From assembly GCA_003599575.1 (NCBI GenBank), contig QZKV01000150.1, forward strand, positions 1 through 38,604: DNA of 38,604 bases. Direction: 5' to 3'. Source of the stretch: Desulfobacteraceae bacterium (GTDB taxonomy: Bacteria; Desulfobacterota; Desulfobacteria; Desulfobacterales; Desulfosarcinaceae). A model generated the notes under the pieces. That model was not told where the DNA came from. It did not search any database and worked only from the letters and a program-made list of their open reading frames with translations. Position numbers and translations under genes: made by a program. Below, in pieces: positions 10,938 to 20,550 of the stretch. Each line of letters begins with the position of its first letter. Position 1 is the stretch's first letter.

Positions 10938-13211
10938 GTGTCTGACAAACCGCTGGTTGTTGTGGAATCTCCAACCAAGATCCGCACCATCAAAAAATAT
11001 CTGGGAAACGAATACAACGTGGTGGCCACCGTGGGCCACATCAAGGATCTGCCGCCCAGGGAGATCGGTATAGATATCGAGGACAATTTCAAACCCCAAT
11101 ATCGTACCATCCCCGGCAAGCAAAAAGTGATATCCGCAATCAAATCCAGCGCCGGCGACTGCCGGGATATCTATCTGGCCCCCGACCCGGACCGCGAAGG
11201 TGAGGCCATTGCCTGGCATGCGGCCGAGGTGCTTAAAAAAGAAGGGCGCCGGTTTCACCGCGTCTTGTTTCATGAGCTGACCAAAAATGCCATTCTCAAG
11301 GCCATCGCCCAACCAGAGCCGCTCAACAAGGACAAGTACGAAGCCCAGCAGACCCGGCGCATCCTGGATCGGCTGGTGGGGTACCAAGTTTCGCCGCTGT
11401 TGTGGCGAAAAGTCAAGGGCAGCCTGAGCGCCGGGCGGGTTCAATCCGTGGCCGTGCGCATCATCTGCGAGCGCGAGCGCGCCATTCAACAGTTCGTCCC
11501 CGAAGAATACTGGTCGGTCACCACCCGTTTGCTTGGCAGCACTGCGCCGGAATTTGAAGCCAAGGTGGTGAAAAAGGATGGTGAGAAACTCAGCATTCCC
11601 GACGAAGCCGCCGCCAACGCCATTGTCCAACATCTGCAGCATGCCGATTACCGGGTGGCCGCGGTGGTCAAAAAAACCGTGCGCAAAAATCCCCAACCTC
11701 CCTTCATCACCAGCAAACTGCAGCAAGAGGCCATTCGCAAGCTGCGTTTTTCGGCCAAAAAGACCATGCTCATCGCCCAGCAATTGTATGAAGGCGTAGA
11801 CCTTGGGCCGGGGGAACCGGTTGGTTTGATCACCTACATGCGTACCGATTCAATCCGTATTGCCGATGAAGCCGCCCGGGAAGCGATTGACTGGGTTCGC
11901 CAAACGCATGGGGAGGCTTATGCCGATCAGCCGCGCATTTTCGAAAACCGCAAAAAAGTGCAGGATGCCCATGAGGCCATCCGCCCCACCTCCGTGTTCA
12001 ATACGCCGGAAAAATTGGCCCCCTTTCTGAGCAAGGATCAACTGTCCCTGTACCAGTTGGTCTGGCGCCGTTTCGTGGCGTCTCAGATGCAACCGGCCCT
12101 GATCGATCAAAACAGCGTCTCGATTCAAGCCGGTCCATACACTCTGACCGTTACCGGATCTTCGGTGAAATTTCAGGGATTCATGCTGGTTTATCAGACG
12201 GTTGACGAAGAGGCCGAAAGCAGTCGCAAACAGCAGGCTCTGCCGCCGCTGGCCGAGGGCGACCGCCTCAACCCGCTGGAAATCCTTCCCAAGCAACACT
12301 TTACCCAGCCGCCGCCGCGCTTTTCCGAGGCCTCGCTGGTCAAGGAATTGGAGGAAAACGGGATCGGACGGCCGAGCACCTATGCCACCATCCTGTCCAC
12401 CATCCGGGAAAAGGGTTATGTCGAATTGGTCAAGGGCTATTTCCACCCGAGCGAACTGGGCTTCATCGTCAACCACTTGCTCGTGGCCAACTTTCCGGAA
12501 GTGTTCGATGTCGACTTCACGGCCAAAATGGAAGACAATCTGGATCGTGTGGAAACGGCCGATATGGATGCCCTCAGTGTTCTGAACAGCTTCTATGGTC
12601 CCTTCCGCGAAAAACTCGGCACCGCCGAAGAGCAGATGCTCAGCGTCAAAGGGGTCGGCATTCCCACAGAGCTGACCTGCCCGCAATGCGGCCAGCACCG
12701 GCTGCACATCAAAGTGGGCAAGAACGGCCATTTTCTGGCCTGCAGCGGCTATCCACAGTGTTCTTATTCGCGGGACTATGTGCGCGACGAGAAAGGCCGC
12801 GTTCAGCCGGTAGAACCCAACAGCGAGGCCCCGACGGACAAAATGTGCCCGCACTGCGCCAATCCGATGGTCGTCAAGCGCGGCAAATACGGTGAATTCC
12901 TGGCGTGCAGCGGATTCCCCAAGTGCAGCCATACCGAATCCATCAACGGCCCGAGCAATGGGAAAAGCGTCGGCGTGGAATGCCCGCAGGAGGGTTGCAC
13001 CGGCGCCATTGTCGAGAAGACATCCAGGCGCGGCAAGATTTTCTATGGGTGCAGCCGTTATCCGGAGTGCAAGTTCGCCACCTGGGACAAACCGGTGGCC
13101 AAAACCTGCCCCGTGTGCGCCGCACCCTATCTGGTCGAAAAAACCAGCAAACGCGAGGGCGTCTATTTGGCTTGCGCAAACAAGGAGTGCGGGTATAAAG
13201 AAAACCTGTAA
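10938..13211 (+). CDS. topA: DNA topoisomerase I (type IA)
   Basis: The 757-residue enzyme relaxes negative supercoils. The N-terminal TOPRIM domain (about 3-115) shows LVVVESPTKIRTIKKYL and the metal-binding APDPDREGEAIAWH. The catalytic tyrosine is Tyr300 in GLITYMRTDS. The core includes KVKGSLSAGRVQSVAVRI and NGIGRPSTYATILSTI. The C-terminus carries four Cys4 zinc ribbons from about residue 578 on (CPQC, CPHC, CPQEGC and CPVC, each with a downstream Cys pair); the third has an extra residue pair in its first knuckle. The start GTG at 10938 follows AGAGG. It is downstream of dprA after a repeat-bearing gap. Confidence 0.97.
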   Translation: MSDKPLVVVESPTKIRTIKKYLGNEYNVVATVGHIKDLPPREIGIDIEDNFKPQYRTIPGKQKVISAIKSSAGDCRDIYLAPDPDREGEAIAWHAAEVLKKEGRRFHRVLFHELTKNAILKAIAQPEPLNKDKYEAQQTRRILDRLVGYQVSPLLWRKVKGSLSAGRVQSVAVRIICERERAIQQFVPEEYWSVTTRLLGSTAPEFEAKVVKKDGEKLSIPDEAAANAIVQHLQHADYRVAAVVKKTVRKNPQPPFITSKLQQEAIRKLRFSAKKTMLIAQQLYEGVDLGPGEPVGLITYMRTDSIRIADEAAREAIDWVRQTHGEAYADQPRIFENRKKVQDAHEAIRPTSVFNTPEKLAPFLSKDQLSLYQLVWRRFVASQMQPALIDQNSVSIQAGPYTLTVTGSSVKFQGFMLVYQTVDEEAESSRKQQALPPLAEGDRLNPLEILPKQHFTQPPPRFSEASLVKELEENGIGRPSTYATILSTIREKGYVELVKGYFHPSELGFIVNHLLVANFPEVFDVDFTAKMEDNLDRVETADMDALSVLNSFYGPFREKLGTAEEQMLSVKGVGIPTELTCPQCGQHRLHIKVGKNGHFLACSGYPQCSYSRDYVRDEKGRVQPVEPNSEAPTDKMCPHCANPMVVKRGKYGEFLACSGFPKCSHTESINGPSNGKSVGVECPQEGCTGAIVEKTSRRGKIFYGCSRYPECKFATWDKPVAKTCPVCAAPYLVEKTSKREGVYLACANKECGYKENL

Positions 13212-13321
13212 GGCCGTCGCAGACCGGCAACGAAGCCGCGGTTCGGCGTTTATTGGTCCGGCCGCCTGAAACCCGACGCATGAAATAGCCCCAAAGATCA
13301 CACGAAAAGTGACGTGACCGG

Positions 13322-14401
13322 ATGTTGCAGCTTTCACAACAAACGGGACGCAACAAGATCCCAGGCGCCTGCCCGCTTTCCTTGATTCTGCCATGGATGA
13401 TCGCAATCTGCCTGAGCGCAGTGCTCCTGATCGGCTGCGGCCCCGCCGTAGAGGGCGATTCAAATGAAGTCAGCCCGGCCGAATCGGCTCAGACGGCCGG
13501 TGTGCCGACGGCGCATATAGATGTAAAGGATCTTGTTTTCGGTTCCGACTACCGGGGCAATTACGAAATCTATCTGATGACCCCGGGCGGCGCCAATGCC
13601 CGCCAGTTGACGGATGACCCGGCCTTTGACAATTGGTGGCCGCGCATCTCTCCCGATCGTCGCAAAATACTTTTCTATCGGGCGCCCTTCGGCGAGGGCG
13701 GCCGCTATCAGTCGGCCGACTTGATGGTGATGGATGCCGACGGCCGCAACATCAGGATTTTGCGCGCGGCCGGTGACGATGACTGGCATTTACAGGCCCA
13801 TGCGGAATGGTCGCCCGACGGGAGCGAACTGGTGATGTGCGGCACCGGTGGAGACATTGTGCACCTTTTCGTGACCGACGATAACGGCACTGTTCTGCGC
13901 CAGCTGACTTTCGACGGGACATGGAACTGTGATCCGTCATGGTCGCCGGACGGGCGGTCGATCGTCTATAACCGCTGCGCGGGTGACTGCGGCAGCCATA
14001 TGGCCAACCTTGACATCTATACCTTGCCTTCCTCGGGCGGCGGCCCGCCGCAACAGCTGACCGCCGACAGCCTGGCCGATTACGACCCCTACTATTCACC
14101 CGACGGCGCCGCCATCGCATGGTTGCGCAATGTTCGTCCAGAGGTATGGAGCGGCCTCGGGGCCTGGTCCATATACATCATGGACAAAAACGGAACCAAC
14201 CCACGCAGGGTGATCGATGACGGCCAGATCAACAGCAAGCCGGCCTGGTCGCTGGGCGGCGAACGCATTTTCTTCCACCGCCTGGCACCTTCTCTTGAGA
14301 GCGCTCCCCGCTGGCGCATCTTCTCCATCCGCCCCGACGGCTCCCAGATGATGGATATCGACCCTTTCGAAAGCGGTCACAGCGAATACCCGTCCAATTA
14401 G
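13322..14401 (+). CDS. TolB-like beta-propeller lipoprotein
   Basis: The 359-residue protein has a signal peptide ending in the lipobox LIGC (Cys39). Five or so PD40/TolB-type blades follow, recognisable by repeats such as ISPDRRKILFYRA, WSPDGSELVMCG, WSPDGRSIVYNR, YSPDGAAIAWLR and WSLGGERIFFHR, each preceded by an NARQLTDDP-like or VLRQLTFDG-like turn. The fold suggests a periplasmic or outer-membrane-anchored binding protein, but no partner genes (tolQRA, pal) are present, so it is not called tolB. Extra cysteines (CAGDCG) lie in one blade. The ATG at 13322 is chosen because it supplies basic residues ahead of the hydrophobic core; an internal Met at residue 26 would leave a signal peptide without charge. 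Function unknown. Confidence 0.8.
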   Translation: MLQLSQQTGRNKIPGACPLSLILPWMIAICLSAVLLIGCGPAVEGDSNEVSPAESAQTAGVPTAHIDVKDLVFGSDYRGNYEIYLMTPGGANARQLTDDPAFDNWWPRISPDRRKILFYRAPFGEGGRYQSADLMVMDADGRNIRILRAAGDDDWHLQAHAEWSPDGSELVMCGTGGDIVHLFVTDDNGTVLRQLTFDGTWNCDPSWSPDGRSIVYNRCAGDCGSHMANLDIYTLPSSGGGPPQQLTADSLADYDPYYSPDGAAIAWLRNVRPEVWSGLGAWSIYIMDKNGTNPRRVIDDGQINSKPAWSLGGERIFFHRLAPSLESAPRWRIFSIRPDGSQMMDIDPFESGHSEYPSN

Positions 14402-14777
14402 CTTCGTTGCTGTTGCCTCCGACAGTTTTCAGGTCACCTTGCATGCATGGGCCATGCATTCCAAGATCCTGCCTGCAGCCAGTTCACCGCGTCTTAAAAG
14501 CGCCTTAAAATCGGTACGGAATTTTCCGCCGACCGCCTGTCAGGGCCCAGGCCGGTTCAAAGAATTCCATTCAGTTGGATTGGCTGATCTCCATTTGTAC
14601 GCTTGACAATCCAAACCTTTGTCGGGTAAGGTTTTCGCTGTAAATTCATTGCGATAGAAAAAGTCCAGAAGATACTTGTGACCTCTACAGGCAAACCGAA
14701 CCATACCCATATCGCTTCGCAATGCTCGATGCATTTACAATATCTCTACCGACCGGGATCGCGATTCAGGAGAGAAG
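14402..14777 (+). other. Intergenic region upstream of the hybrid kinase
   Basis: The 376 bases contain no credible coding sequence. A short palindromic segment ATGCATGG-g-CCATGCAT lies near 14443-14459, and a possible promoter lies at 14603-14632. Nothing else stands out. Confidence 0.5.
14603..14632 (+). promoter_or_regulatory. Possible promoter for the hybrid kinase gene
   Basis: A perfect TTGACA at 14603-14608 is followed after 18 bases by TAAGGT at 14627-14632. The -10 box is weak. The kinase start codon is 146 bases downstream, leaving a long leader. Confidence 0.35.
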
Positions 14778-17700
14778 ATGACCACCACCGCCAAACCGAC
14801 CTTTTTCGAATTTGAAGAGTCGCTTCGCGAAAGCGAAGCGTTTTACCAAAGCCTGTTCGCGTTGTATCCCTTTCCGATGACCCTCACGCGCCTGCATGAC
14901 GGCGTCCTCATTTTCGCAAGCGACGCCTTTTGCGGAATGTTTGGTTATAGCCGCAACGATATTGAAAATTCGATTACCGATAGCGAACTGTACATCGATC
15001 CCCAGGCACGCCGCCGGCTTATCGAGCAGGTGCGCAAGGAGGGGCAGGTGAGGGGGTTTGAAATCCATTTGCGCAGCAAAGACGGTACGGTTCATTACAA
15101 ACAACTCTCCGCCTGCATTGTCCCCATCAAGGCCTGTGATTACTTGCTGTCCGTGTTCACGTTTTCCAACCCGTTGAAGTTGGTTCAAAGCGAATTGCGC
15201 CAAAGCAATGAACGCTTCGGCACCATTCTGGAGAACATATCCGAGGGGTACTACGAGGTCGATCTTAGAGGCAATTTCACTTTTTTCAATCATGCGATGG
15301 AAGTTATCACCGGGTACTCGCATGAAGAGCTCATGGGCATGAATTATCGCGCCTATACACCTCCCGAGGATGCCAAACGGGTGGCGAAAGGCTTTAACGA
15401 AGTCTTTTCGACCAGCTGTAGCGGAAAAATCGTGGATTACGCCATTGCCCGCAAAGACGGCGCCATGGTTCTGGTGGAATCTTCCGCCAGCATGTTGCGC
15501 GATGCATCCGGCCGCCCCATCGGATTTTACGGAATCTTACGCGATCGCACCGAACGCAAAAAAGCCGAAGACGCCATGCGCCAAAGCGAAGAAAGTTATC
15601 GCCAACTGTTGGATATGGCGCCCGATTCGATTTCGGTAACGCGCGTGGATGACGGCCGTTTCATGCAGGTCAACGATGTATTTTGCAAGCGGACCGGTTA
15701 CAAGGCCGAGGAAGTCATCGGCCGGACCGCATCCGAGCTGGGCATTTACGTGGACCCTACGAGCCGGAAACGCATTTTCGAAGCATTGCGCCAACGTGGG
15801 CGCATCGAAAGCATGGAGATAAAGTTCCGGTCCAAATCGGGCCATATGCTGGACAACCTGATTTCAGCCAGGCCCATTAAATATCGTGACCAGGATTGCC
15901 TTTTGGCCGTCACCACCAATATCGGTTCGCTGAAGCAAGCCCAATCGGCCCTGCGCCAGAGCGAAGAAAAGTACCGCCAGATCCTGGAAACCATGGAAGA
16001 AGGCTATTACGAGTTGGATCTTAGAGGCAATTTCACCTACTTCAATGAATCCATGCGAAGACTTCACGGCTATCCGGCCGAAGAATTGATGGGCATGAAC
16101 TACCGAAAGTATCTCTACCCGGAGAGGGCCCAAAAAAACCGCAAGGCATTCATGGAAATTTACGAGACCGGTGTTTCCGTGAAGATATCGGAGTACGAAA
16201 TCATCCGCAAGGACGGATCAGTGCGGCTGGCTGAAATGTCCAGCTACCCGTTAAAAGATTCCGCGGGCAACACCATCGGGTTCTGGGGGATATCGCGGGA
16301 CCGCACGGCGCAAAAACAAGCCGAACTGGCCCTGCAAAAAAGCGAAGAACAGTACCGCCTGCTGGTGCAAAACGCCAATGACGGCATCTACATCACCCAG
16401 GACGGCCGGATCAAATTCTTCAATCCGAAAACTCTTGCGATCTCAGGCTACACGGCACAGGAAATGTTCGAGATGGCGTTTCTCGATCTGGTTCATCCCG
16501 AAGACAAGCAGATGTTTGAATTGCACCGGCGCAAGCTCGAACAGGAGCACATGCCGGAAGTTTTCTCCTTTCGCATATTGAATAAGGAAGCAGAAGAGCT
16601 GTGGGTGGATTTAAGCGTCATCAGCATTTCCTGGGAAGGCAGGCCGGCGGCGTTAAACTTTCTGCGCGATATTACACTGCAGAAGAAGATGGAAGCCTTA
16701 TTGCTTCAGTCCCGCAAAATGGAAGCAGTGGGCACACTGGCCGGGGGCATCGCTCATGACTTCAATAACCTTTTGATGGGCATTCAAGGCAACACTTCCC
16801 TAGCCATGTTGGATATTGGCAAGGAACACGCCATTTATGACAAGCTGAAAAGCATCGAGCAGTACGTCAAGGCAGGCGCCAACCTGACCAAGCAGTTGCT
16901 GGGTACCGCCAGAGGCGGTAAATATGAAGTCCGCCCGACCGATTTGAACAAGGTCGCCGATGCAAGCGCGGACCTTTTCGGCCGCACCCACAAGGAAATC
17001 TGCATTCACAAAAAACTTCATGAGGCGCTTTGGACGGTAGAGGTGGACAAGGGACAGATCGAACAAGTGTTATTGAACCTCTATGTCAATGCCTGGCATG
17101 CCATGCCCGAGAGCGGGCATCTGTATATCGAAACCCACAATGTCTTTCTGGAAGACTTCTATGTCCAGCCATACGGCCTGCAACCCGGCAAATATGTCAA
17201 ACTGTCGGTCACCGACACGGGAATCGGAATCGACCCGAGGGATTTAAAAAGAATTTTCGATCCTTTTTTTACGACCAGAAGCATGAGCAGGGGCACCGGC
17301 CTGGGTTTGGCATCGGCGTACGGCATCGTCTCCAATCATGGCGGCATCATTACCGTATACAGTGAAAAGGGATCGGGAACGACATTCTGTATTTACCTGC
17401 CGGCTTCGGAAAAATCGGCCGTAGCCTATGTCGAGCCTAAAATGGAGATACACACCGGAAGGGAAACCATACTTTTCGTGGATGACGAGGAAGGCATTGT
17501 TGAAATCGGCAATTTGATTTTACAAAAATTGGGCTACAAAGTCATCACCGCGAAAAGCGGTGCGGAAGCAGTCGCTGCGTATCGTCAAAAAAAGGAAGTC
17601 ATCGATCTTGTGCTTCTGGATATGATCATGCCCGGCATGAGCGGCGGCGAAACCTTCAACGAACTGAAATCCTTGAATGCTGATGTCAAAGTCGTACTGT

Positions 17701-17831
17701 CCAGCGGTTACAGCATCAATGGACAGGCTAAAAATATTATCGATCGCGGGTGCAAAGGCTTCATCCAAAAACCTTTCAGCATGCAGGATCTTTCGCTCAA
17801 ACTGAGGCAGGTGCTGGACCGGAAGGAATAA
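14778..17831 (+). CDS. Hybrid sensor histidine kinase with five PAS domains and a receiver
   Basis: This 1017-residue protein has no transmembrane helix and is probably cytoplasmic. Five PAS domains lie at about 20-135, 142-268, 270-393, 395-518 and 521-640. They are followed by a HisKA domain with His660 in LAGGIAHDFNNLL, a HATPase domain (about 755-870) with the N box (VLLNLYVNAWHAM), DTGIGID and GTGLGLASAYGIV, and a receiver domain (about 895-1015) with phosphoacceptor Asp948 in LLDMIMPGM. The catalytic residues look intact. PAS1-PAS2 and PAS3-PAS4 are visibly duplicated, down to an identical 20-base stretch. The start ATG follows GAGAGAAG. No cognate output regulator is adjacent, so the partner and the signal are unknown. 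Confidence 0.92.
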   Translation: MTTTAKPTFFEFEESLRESEAFYQSLFALYPFPMTLTRLHDGVLIFASDAFCGMFGYSRNDIENSITDSELYIDPQARRRLIEQVRKEGQVRGFEIHLRSKDGTVHYKQLSACIVPIKACDYLLSVFTFSNPLKLVQSELRQSNERFGTILENISEGYYEVDLRGNFTFFNHAMEVITGYSHEELMGMNYRAYTPPEDAKRVAKGFNEVFSTSCSGKIVDYAIARKDGAMVLVESSASMLRDASGRPIGFYGILRDRTERKKAEDAMRQSEESYRQLLDMAPDSISVTRVDDGRFMQVNDVFCKRTGYKAEEVIGRTASELGIYVDPTSRKRIFEALRQRGRIESMEIKFRSKSGHMLDNLISARPIKYRDQDCLLAVTTNIGSLKQAQSALRQSEEKYRQILETMEEGYYELDLRGNFTYFNESMRRLHGYPAEELMGMNYRKYLYPERAQKNRKAFMEIYETGVSVKISEYEIIRKDGSVRLAEMSSYPLKDSAGNTIGFWGISRDRTAQKQAELALQKSEEQYRLLVQNANDGIYITQDGRIKFFNPKTLAISGYTAQEMFEMAFLDLVHPEDKQMFELHRRKLEQEHMPEVFSFRILNKEAEELWVDLSVISISWEGRPAALNFLRDITLQKKMEALLLQSRKMEAVGTLAGGIAHDFNNLLMGIQGNTSLAMLDIGKEHAIYDKLKSIEQYVKAGANLTKQLLGTARGGKYEVRPTDLNKVADASADLFGRTHKEICIHKKLHEALWTVEVDKGQIEQVLLNLYVNAWHAMPESGHLYIETHNVFLEDFYVQPYGLQPGKYVKLSVTDTGIGIDPRDLKRIFDPFFTTRSMSRGTGLGLASAYGIVSNHGGIITVYSEKGSGTTFCIYLPASEKSAVAYVEPKMEIHTGRETILFVDDEEGIVEIGNLILQKLGYKVITAKSGAEAVAAYRQKKEVIDLVLLDMIMPGMSGGETFNELKSLNADVKVVLSSGYSINGQAKNIIDRGCKGFIQKPFSMQDLSLKLRQVLDRKE

Positions 17832-17923
17832 CCGTTTGCCTGGTTACCCGTCAGCTGTTGGCCCGGAAAAGTCTTGCCTACTGTCACCTGAGACATGAAC
17901 GCCAACGGCAAGCGGGCAGCGGC

Positions 17924-19048
17924 TCAAGCTCTTCCCGGCAATATGTTCCCCATCACCGCCTGCGGGATGCGCACCACGGCGCGCCGGCCCCCATTCGTAT
18001 TGATCAACCCTCTTTGGATCAACATGCGCAGAGATCTTTCCTTCTTTGCGGCGGCGGCCGTGGACAGATGCCGGATGATCTCGCCGGGCATCGATTCGGA
18101 CTGCAGAAAGCCCGCTTTTACCGCTTCTTCCACTTGGCGGGCGCCTTCTTCAGACCGGATGATCAGCGTATTCCAGCCCGCGCGCCCTTCGTACATTCCC
18201 ACGGAAAGATCGGCCAATTCGGAAGTCATGTCCAGGCAGATAAAACAGGTGTGCGGGATCAGCGGTTTGATATCGGACAGGGATACTTCCACGCGTCCCC
18301 CCGCGGTGTCCAGTATCATCACATTGGCCGGCGGCGGGGGTATATCCATTCCGCGGACGGCGGCGATATCGGTTCGCTCGCAAAGAAGGGCGCTCAATTG
18401 CCGCGTGTCCAGAGCCCAATTGCAGAAAAGGCCGACGGCCAGCGCCACGGGCACATGATGTTCCGGCTTGCCCAAAGGATTGGACCGCATTTGGGCCACC
18501 GCCAGCATCTGGCAAGGGGTCCCCACCACGCCAAGCTTTTTATAGCCCTGGCGCACCGCCTGGTTGAGTCCGGCCAAGGTCGGCGCGGCCATGAACTTGG
18601 CACCCGCATACCGGGACACCTCTTCCCAGCGGGTCACCAGGCGCGGCTGGGGTGTGAGCGCCTCCCGGTCCGTCAGCGCGGCCGCATCCACTGCGCCTGA
18701 TTTGATCGCATGGGCCACCAGGGCCGAAACCGTTCCGCCGCCCTGAAAAGAACCGGACGCCATTTTCGGCCCCACTTTGGCAGCCACGATGTTCCGGTAA
18801 GGTCCTATAGGCGAACCATCATAAGGCACGTTGCGCAGCTTCCGGTAAATTTCATCCAGATCCACTTCCGCCTTTGGACAATAGGCAAAACAGCGCCCCT
18901 GGGGTAAGGTGCATGGAAAAAGCCGGGATGTTTTGCCTCTGTAATTTTTGAAATAGGGGCAAAGCTCCACGCAGGCCCCGCATCCGATGCACAGTTCCTG
19001 CTGGTGAACATCTTCCAGCAATTCCTTGGACCCGAATACTTGCGGCAT
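17924..19048 (-). CDS. FrhB/FdhB-family iron-sulfur flavoprotein (coenzyme F420 hydrogenase beta subunit-like)
   Basis: The 374-residue protein begins with a 4Fe-4S motif, Cys20-x2-Cys23-x2-Cys26-x3-Cys30-Pro, and has further cysteines at 46, 53 and 57 (GRCFAYCP). The FrhB N and C domains follow, with SFQGGGTVSALVAHAI and LGVVGTPCQMLAVAQMR (Cys179), both typical of this family. Members use FAD and iron-sulfur clusters to pass electrons to F420, ferredoxin or other acceptors. No hydrogenase or formate dehydrogenase catalytic subunit is nearby, so the partner is unknown. The start ATG at 19048 has GGAGG four bases upstream. The gene is convergent with the kinase on one side and divergent from the alpha/beta hydrolase on the other. 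Confidence 0.85.
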   Translation of the reverse strand: MPQVFGSKELLEDVHQQELCIGCGACVELCPYFKNYRGKTSRLFPCTLPQGRCFAYCPKAEVDLDEIYRKLRNVPYDGSPIGPYRNIVAAKVGPKMASGSFQGGGTVSALVAHAIKSGAVDAAALTDREALTPQPRLVTRWEEVSRYAGAKFMAAPTLAGLNQAVRQGYKKLGVVGTPCQMLAVAQMRSNPLGKPEHHVPVALAVGLFCNWALDTRQLSALLCERTDIAAVRGMDIPPPPANVMILDTAGGRVEVSLSDIKPLIPHTCFICLDMTSELADLSVGMYEGRAGWNTLIIRSEEGARQVEEAVKAGFLQSESMPGEIIRHLSTAAAAKKERSLRMLIQRGLINTNGGRRAVVRIPQAVMGNILPGRA

Positions 19049-19309
19049 AAATCCTCCGGCGCGATTACGGCATGTAAAATCCCACGACCATTTCTCATTG
19101 CCCGCGCCCGGTTCTCCATCGGATGGACGGTGCCCGGGTGCAGGCTGTCGGAGAAACTATTCCGCATGGGCTGTAAATGCAATCCTTTTTGGAGTTCTTG
19201 CACAACCCGGCAATATGTGATTGAAATAGCGCGGCAAAGGCGGCATCCGGGCGGGGGGAAAGGGAATTATTCCGGGTACGCTGGAATGGCTGTTTCCCAG
19301 GGAGAACCC

Positions 19310-20125
19310 ATGGCAAGCATTCAAGTTCGCGGACACTCCATTTACTATGAAACGCATGGCCGGGGACACCCGCTGGTGCTGATCTCCGGCTTGGGTACTT
19401 CGCGGCTTTTTTGGTGGAAGCAGCTCGGTCCCCTTTCCAAACACCACCGGACCATCATCCTGGACAACCGCGGCATCGGTGACAGCTCGCGCGTAAACCT
19501 CCCCTTCAGCATAACGGACATGGCCGATGATGTGGCCGACCTTATCCGCACGCTGAATTTGGGGCCAAGCTATGTGGCGGGCATTTCCATGGGCGGTTTT
19601 ATTGCCGCCACACTGACCTTGCGGCACCCTGACCTGGTTCGCAAACTGGTCCTGACCTCGACCTCCGCAGGCGGCGCCACGCACGTGGGGCCCGGGGACG
19701 ATATCCTTCAGCTCTTAATGAATACCAGCGGCTGGGACGTAGAGACCTATACCCGCCGGGTCTATACCGCCATCGCGGGATCCGGCTATATGCAAAAACA
19801 CCCGGACGATCTGTCCCGCATTGTGCGCAACGCCCTTGAGAAACCCTTGTCCCCGGAGACTTACCTTTATCAGTTAAACGCCATCAACGGATATGGGAAC
19901 AGCGCGGGAATCAACCGGATGCTGGATCAAATATCTGTGCCGACCCTGGTCATCCACGGTGACCAGGACCCGCTGGTCCCCTACCCCAATGGCCAATATC
20001 TGGCCGCGCATATCAAAGGCGCCATACTGCTCACGTATGCCGGCGTCGGGCATCTGCCGCCGATCGAGGCAACCGACAGGTTTAATGCGGATGTGCTGGA
20101 CTTCTTTGGATATGGAAAAAGTTAA
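19310..20125 (+). CDS. Alpha/beta-fold hydrolase
   Basis: The 271-residue protein has the alpha/beta hydrolase pattern: oxyanion-loop region LVLISGLGTSRLFW, nucleophile elbow GISMGG with Ser93, acid Asp220 in HGDQDPLVP, and His248 in GVGHLPP. It is soluble, with no signal peptide. The substrate cannot be read from sequence; esterase, lactonase and thioesterase roles are all possible. The frame is open further upstream, but the ATG at 19310 is preceded by AGGGAGA and gives a normal N-terminus (MASIQVRGHSIYYE). The NUDIX gene starts nine bases after its stop, so the two are probably cotranscribed. Confidence 0.9.
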   Translation: MASIQVRGHSIYYETHGRGHPLVLISGLGTSRLFWWKQLGPLSKHHRTIILDNRGIGDSSRVNLPFSITDMADDVADLIRTLNLGPSYVAGISMGGFIAATLTLRHPDLVRKLVLTSTSAGGATHVGPGDDILQLLMNTSGWDVETYTRRVYTAIAGSGYMQKHPDDLSRIVRNALEKPLSPETYLYQLNAINGYGNSAGINRMLDQISVPTLVIHGDQDPLVPYPNGQYLAAHIKGAILLTYAGVGHLPPIEATDRFNADVLDFFGYGKS

Positions 20126-20134
20126 GGGTGTATT

Positions 20135-20527
20135 ATGACCATCAGCCATGCCGGCGCCGTCGCGTATCAGAAAAAGGGCGGCCAGGCGCTTTTTCTCGTG
20201 ATCTCCTCATCGGACGGCGCCCATTGGGTGCTGCCCAAGGGGCATATTGAATCCCGGGAGTCACCTGACAGAGCGGCCATTCGGGAGTTGAAGGAAGAGA
20301 CCGGCGTGAACGGGGAGATCGTCACACCCCTTTCCATTCAGAAATTTCGCCGCCGGGGCGAAGAGATGGCCGTGCAATATTTTCTCGTGCGCACCCTGGA
20401 GGTCGGGCAACCCGACGAGACCCGCTTGTTGCGCTGGGAGAGCGAGCAAAGCGCATTTGACCTTCTGACCTTCGAAGAAGCGCGCCGGGCCATCCGCGAA
20501 GGCGCGGCCAAACTCAACCAAGCCTGA
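20135..20527 (+). CDS. NUDIX hydrolase
   Basis: The 130-residue, single-domain protein carries a complete Nudix box from Gly36 to Val58: GHIESRE, then seven residues, then RELKEETGV, with Arg50, Glu51, Glu54 and Glu55 supplying the metal ligands. The approach WVLPKGHIE resembles diadenosine-polyphosphate hydrolases of the NUDT2 type, but the substrate is unproven. Such enzymes cleave nucleoside diphosphates linked to another group. It begins nine bases after the alpha/beta hydrolase with an AAGGGTG site, suggesting a two-gene unit. A weak hairpin follows. Confidence 0.92.
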   Translation: MTISHAGAVAYQKKGGQALFLVISSSDGAHWVLPKGHIESRESPDRAAIRELKEETGVNGEIVTPLSIQKFRRRGEEMAVQYFLVRTLEVGQPDETRLLRWESEQSAFDLLTFEEARRAIREGAAKLNQA

Positions 20528-20530
20528 ACC

Positions 20531-20550
20531 GGCACAAACGGAGTTGTGCC
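20531..20550 (+). terminator. Possible terminator hairpin after the NUDIX gene
   Basis: GGCACAA (20531-20537) pairs with TTGTGCC (20544-20550) around a six-base loop, three bases after the NUDIX stop codon. It is followed by G-rich sequence instead of a T-tract, so termination is uncertain. Confidence 0.3.

Noticed and set aside
11850..13463. A 537-codon antisense open frame across topA
   Set aside because: It is a shadow of the GC-rich topA codons. topA has complete catalytic and zinc-ribbon motifs, whereas the antisense product has none.
13322..14401. Calling the beta-propeller lipoprotein tolB
   Set aside because: TolB is a soluble periplasmic protein in an operon with tolQRA and pal; here there is a lipobox and none of those genes.
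19004..19309. In-frame upstream extension of the alpha/beta hydrolase
   Set aside because: The extension overlaps the start of the divergent FrhB-like gene and has no family similarity; ATG 19310 has a good ribosome site.
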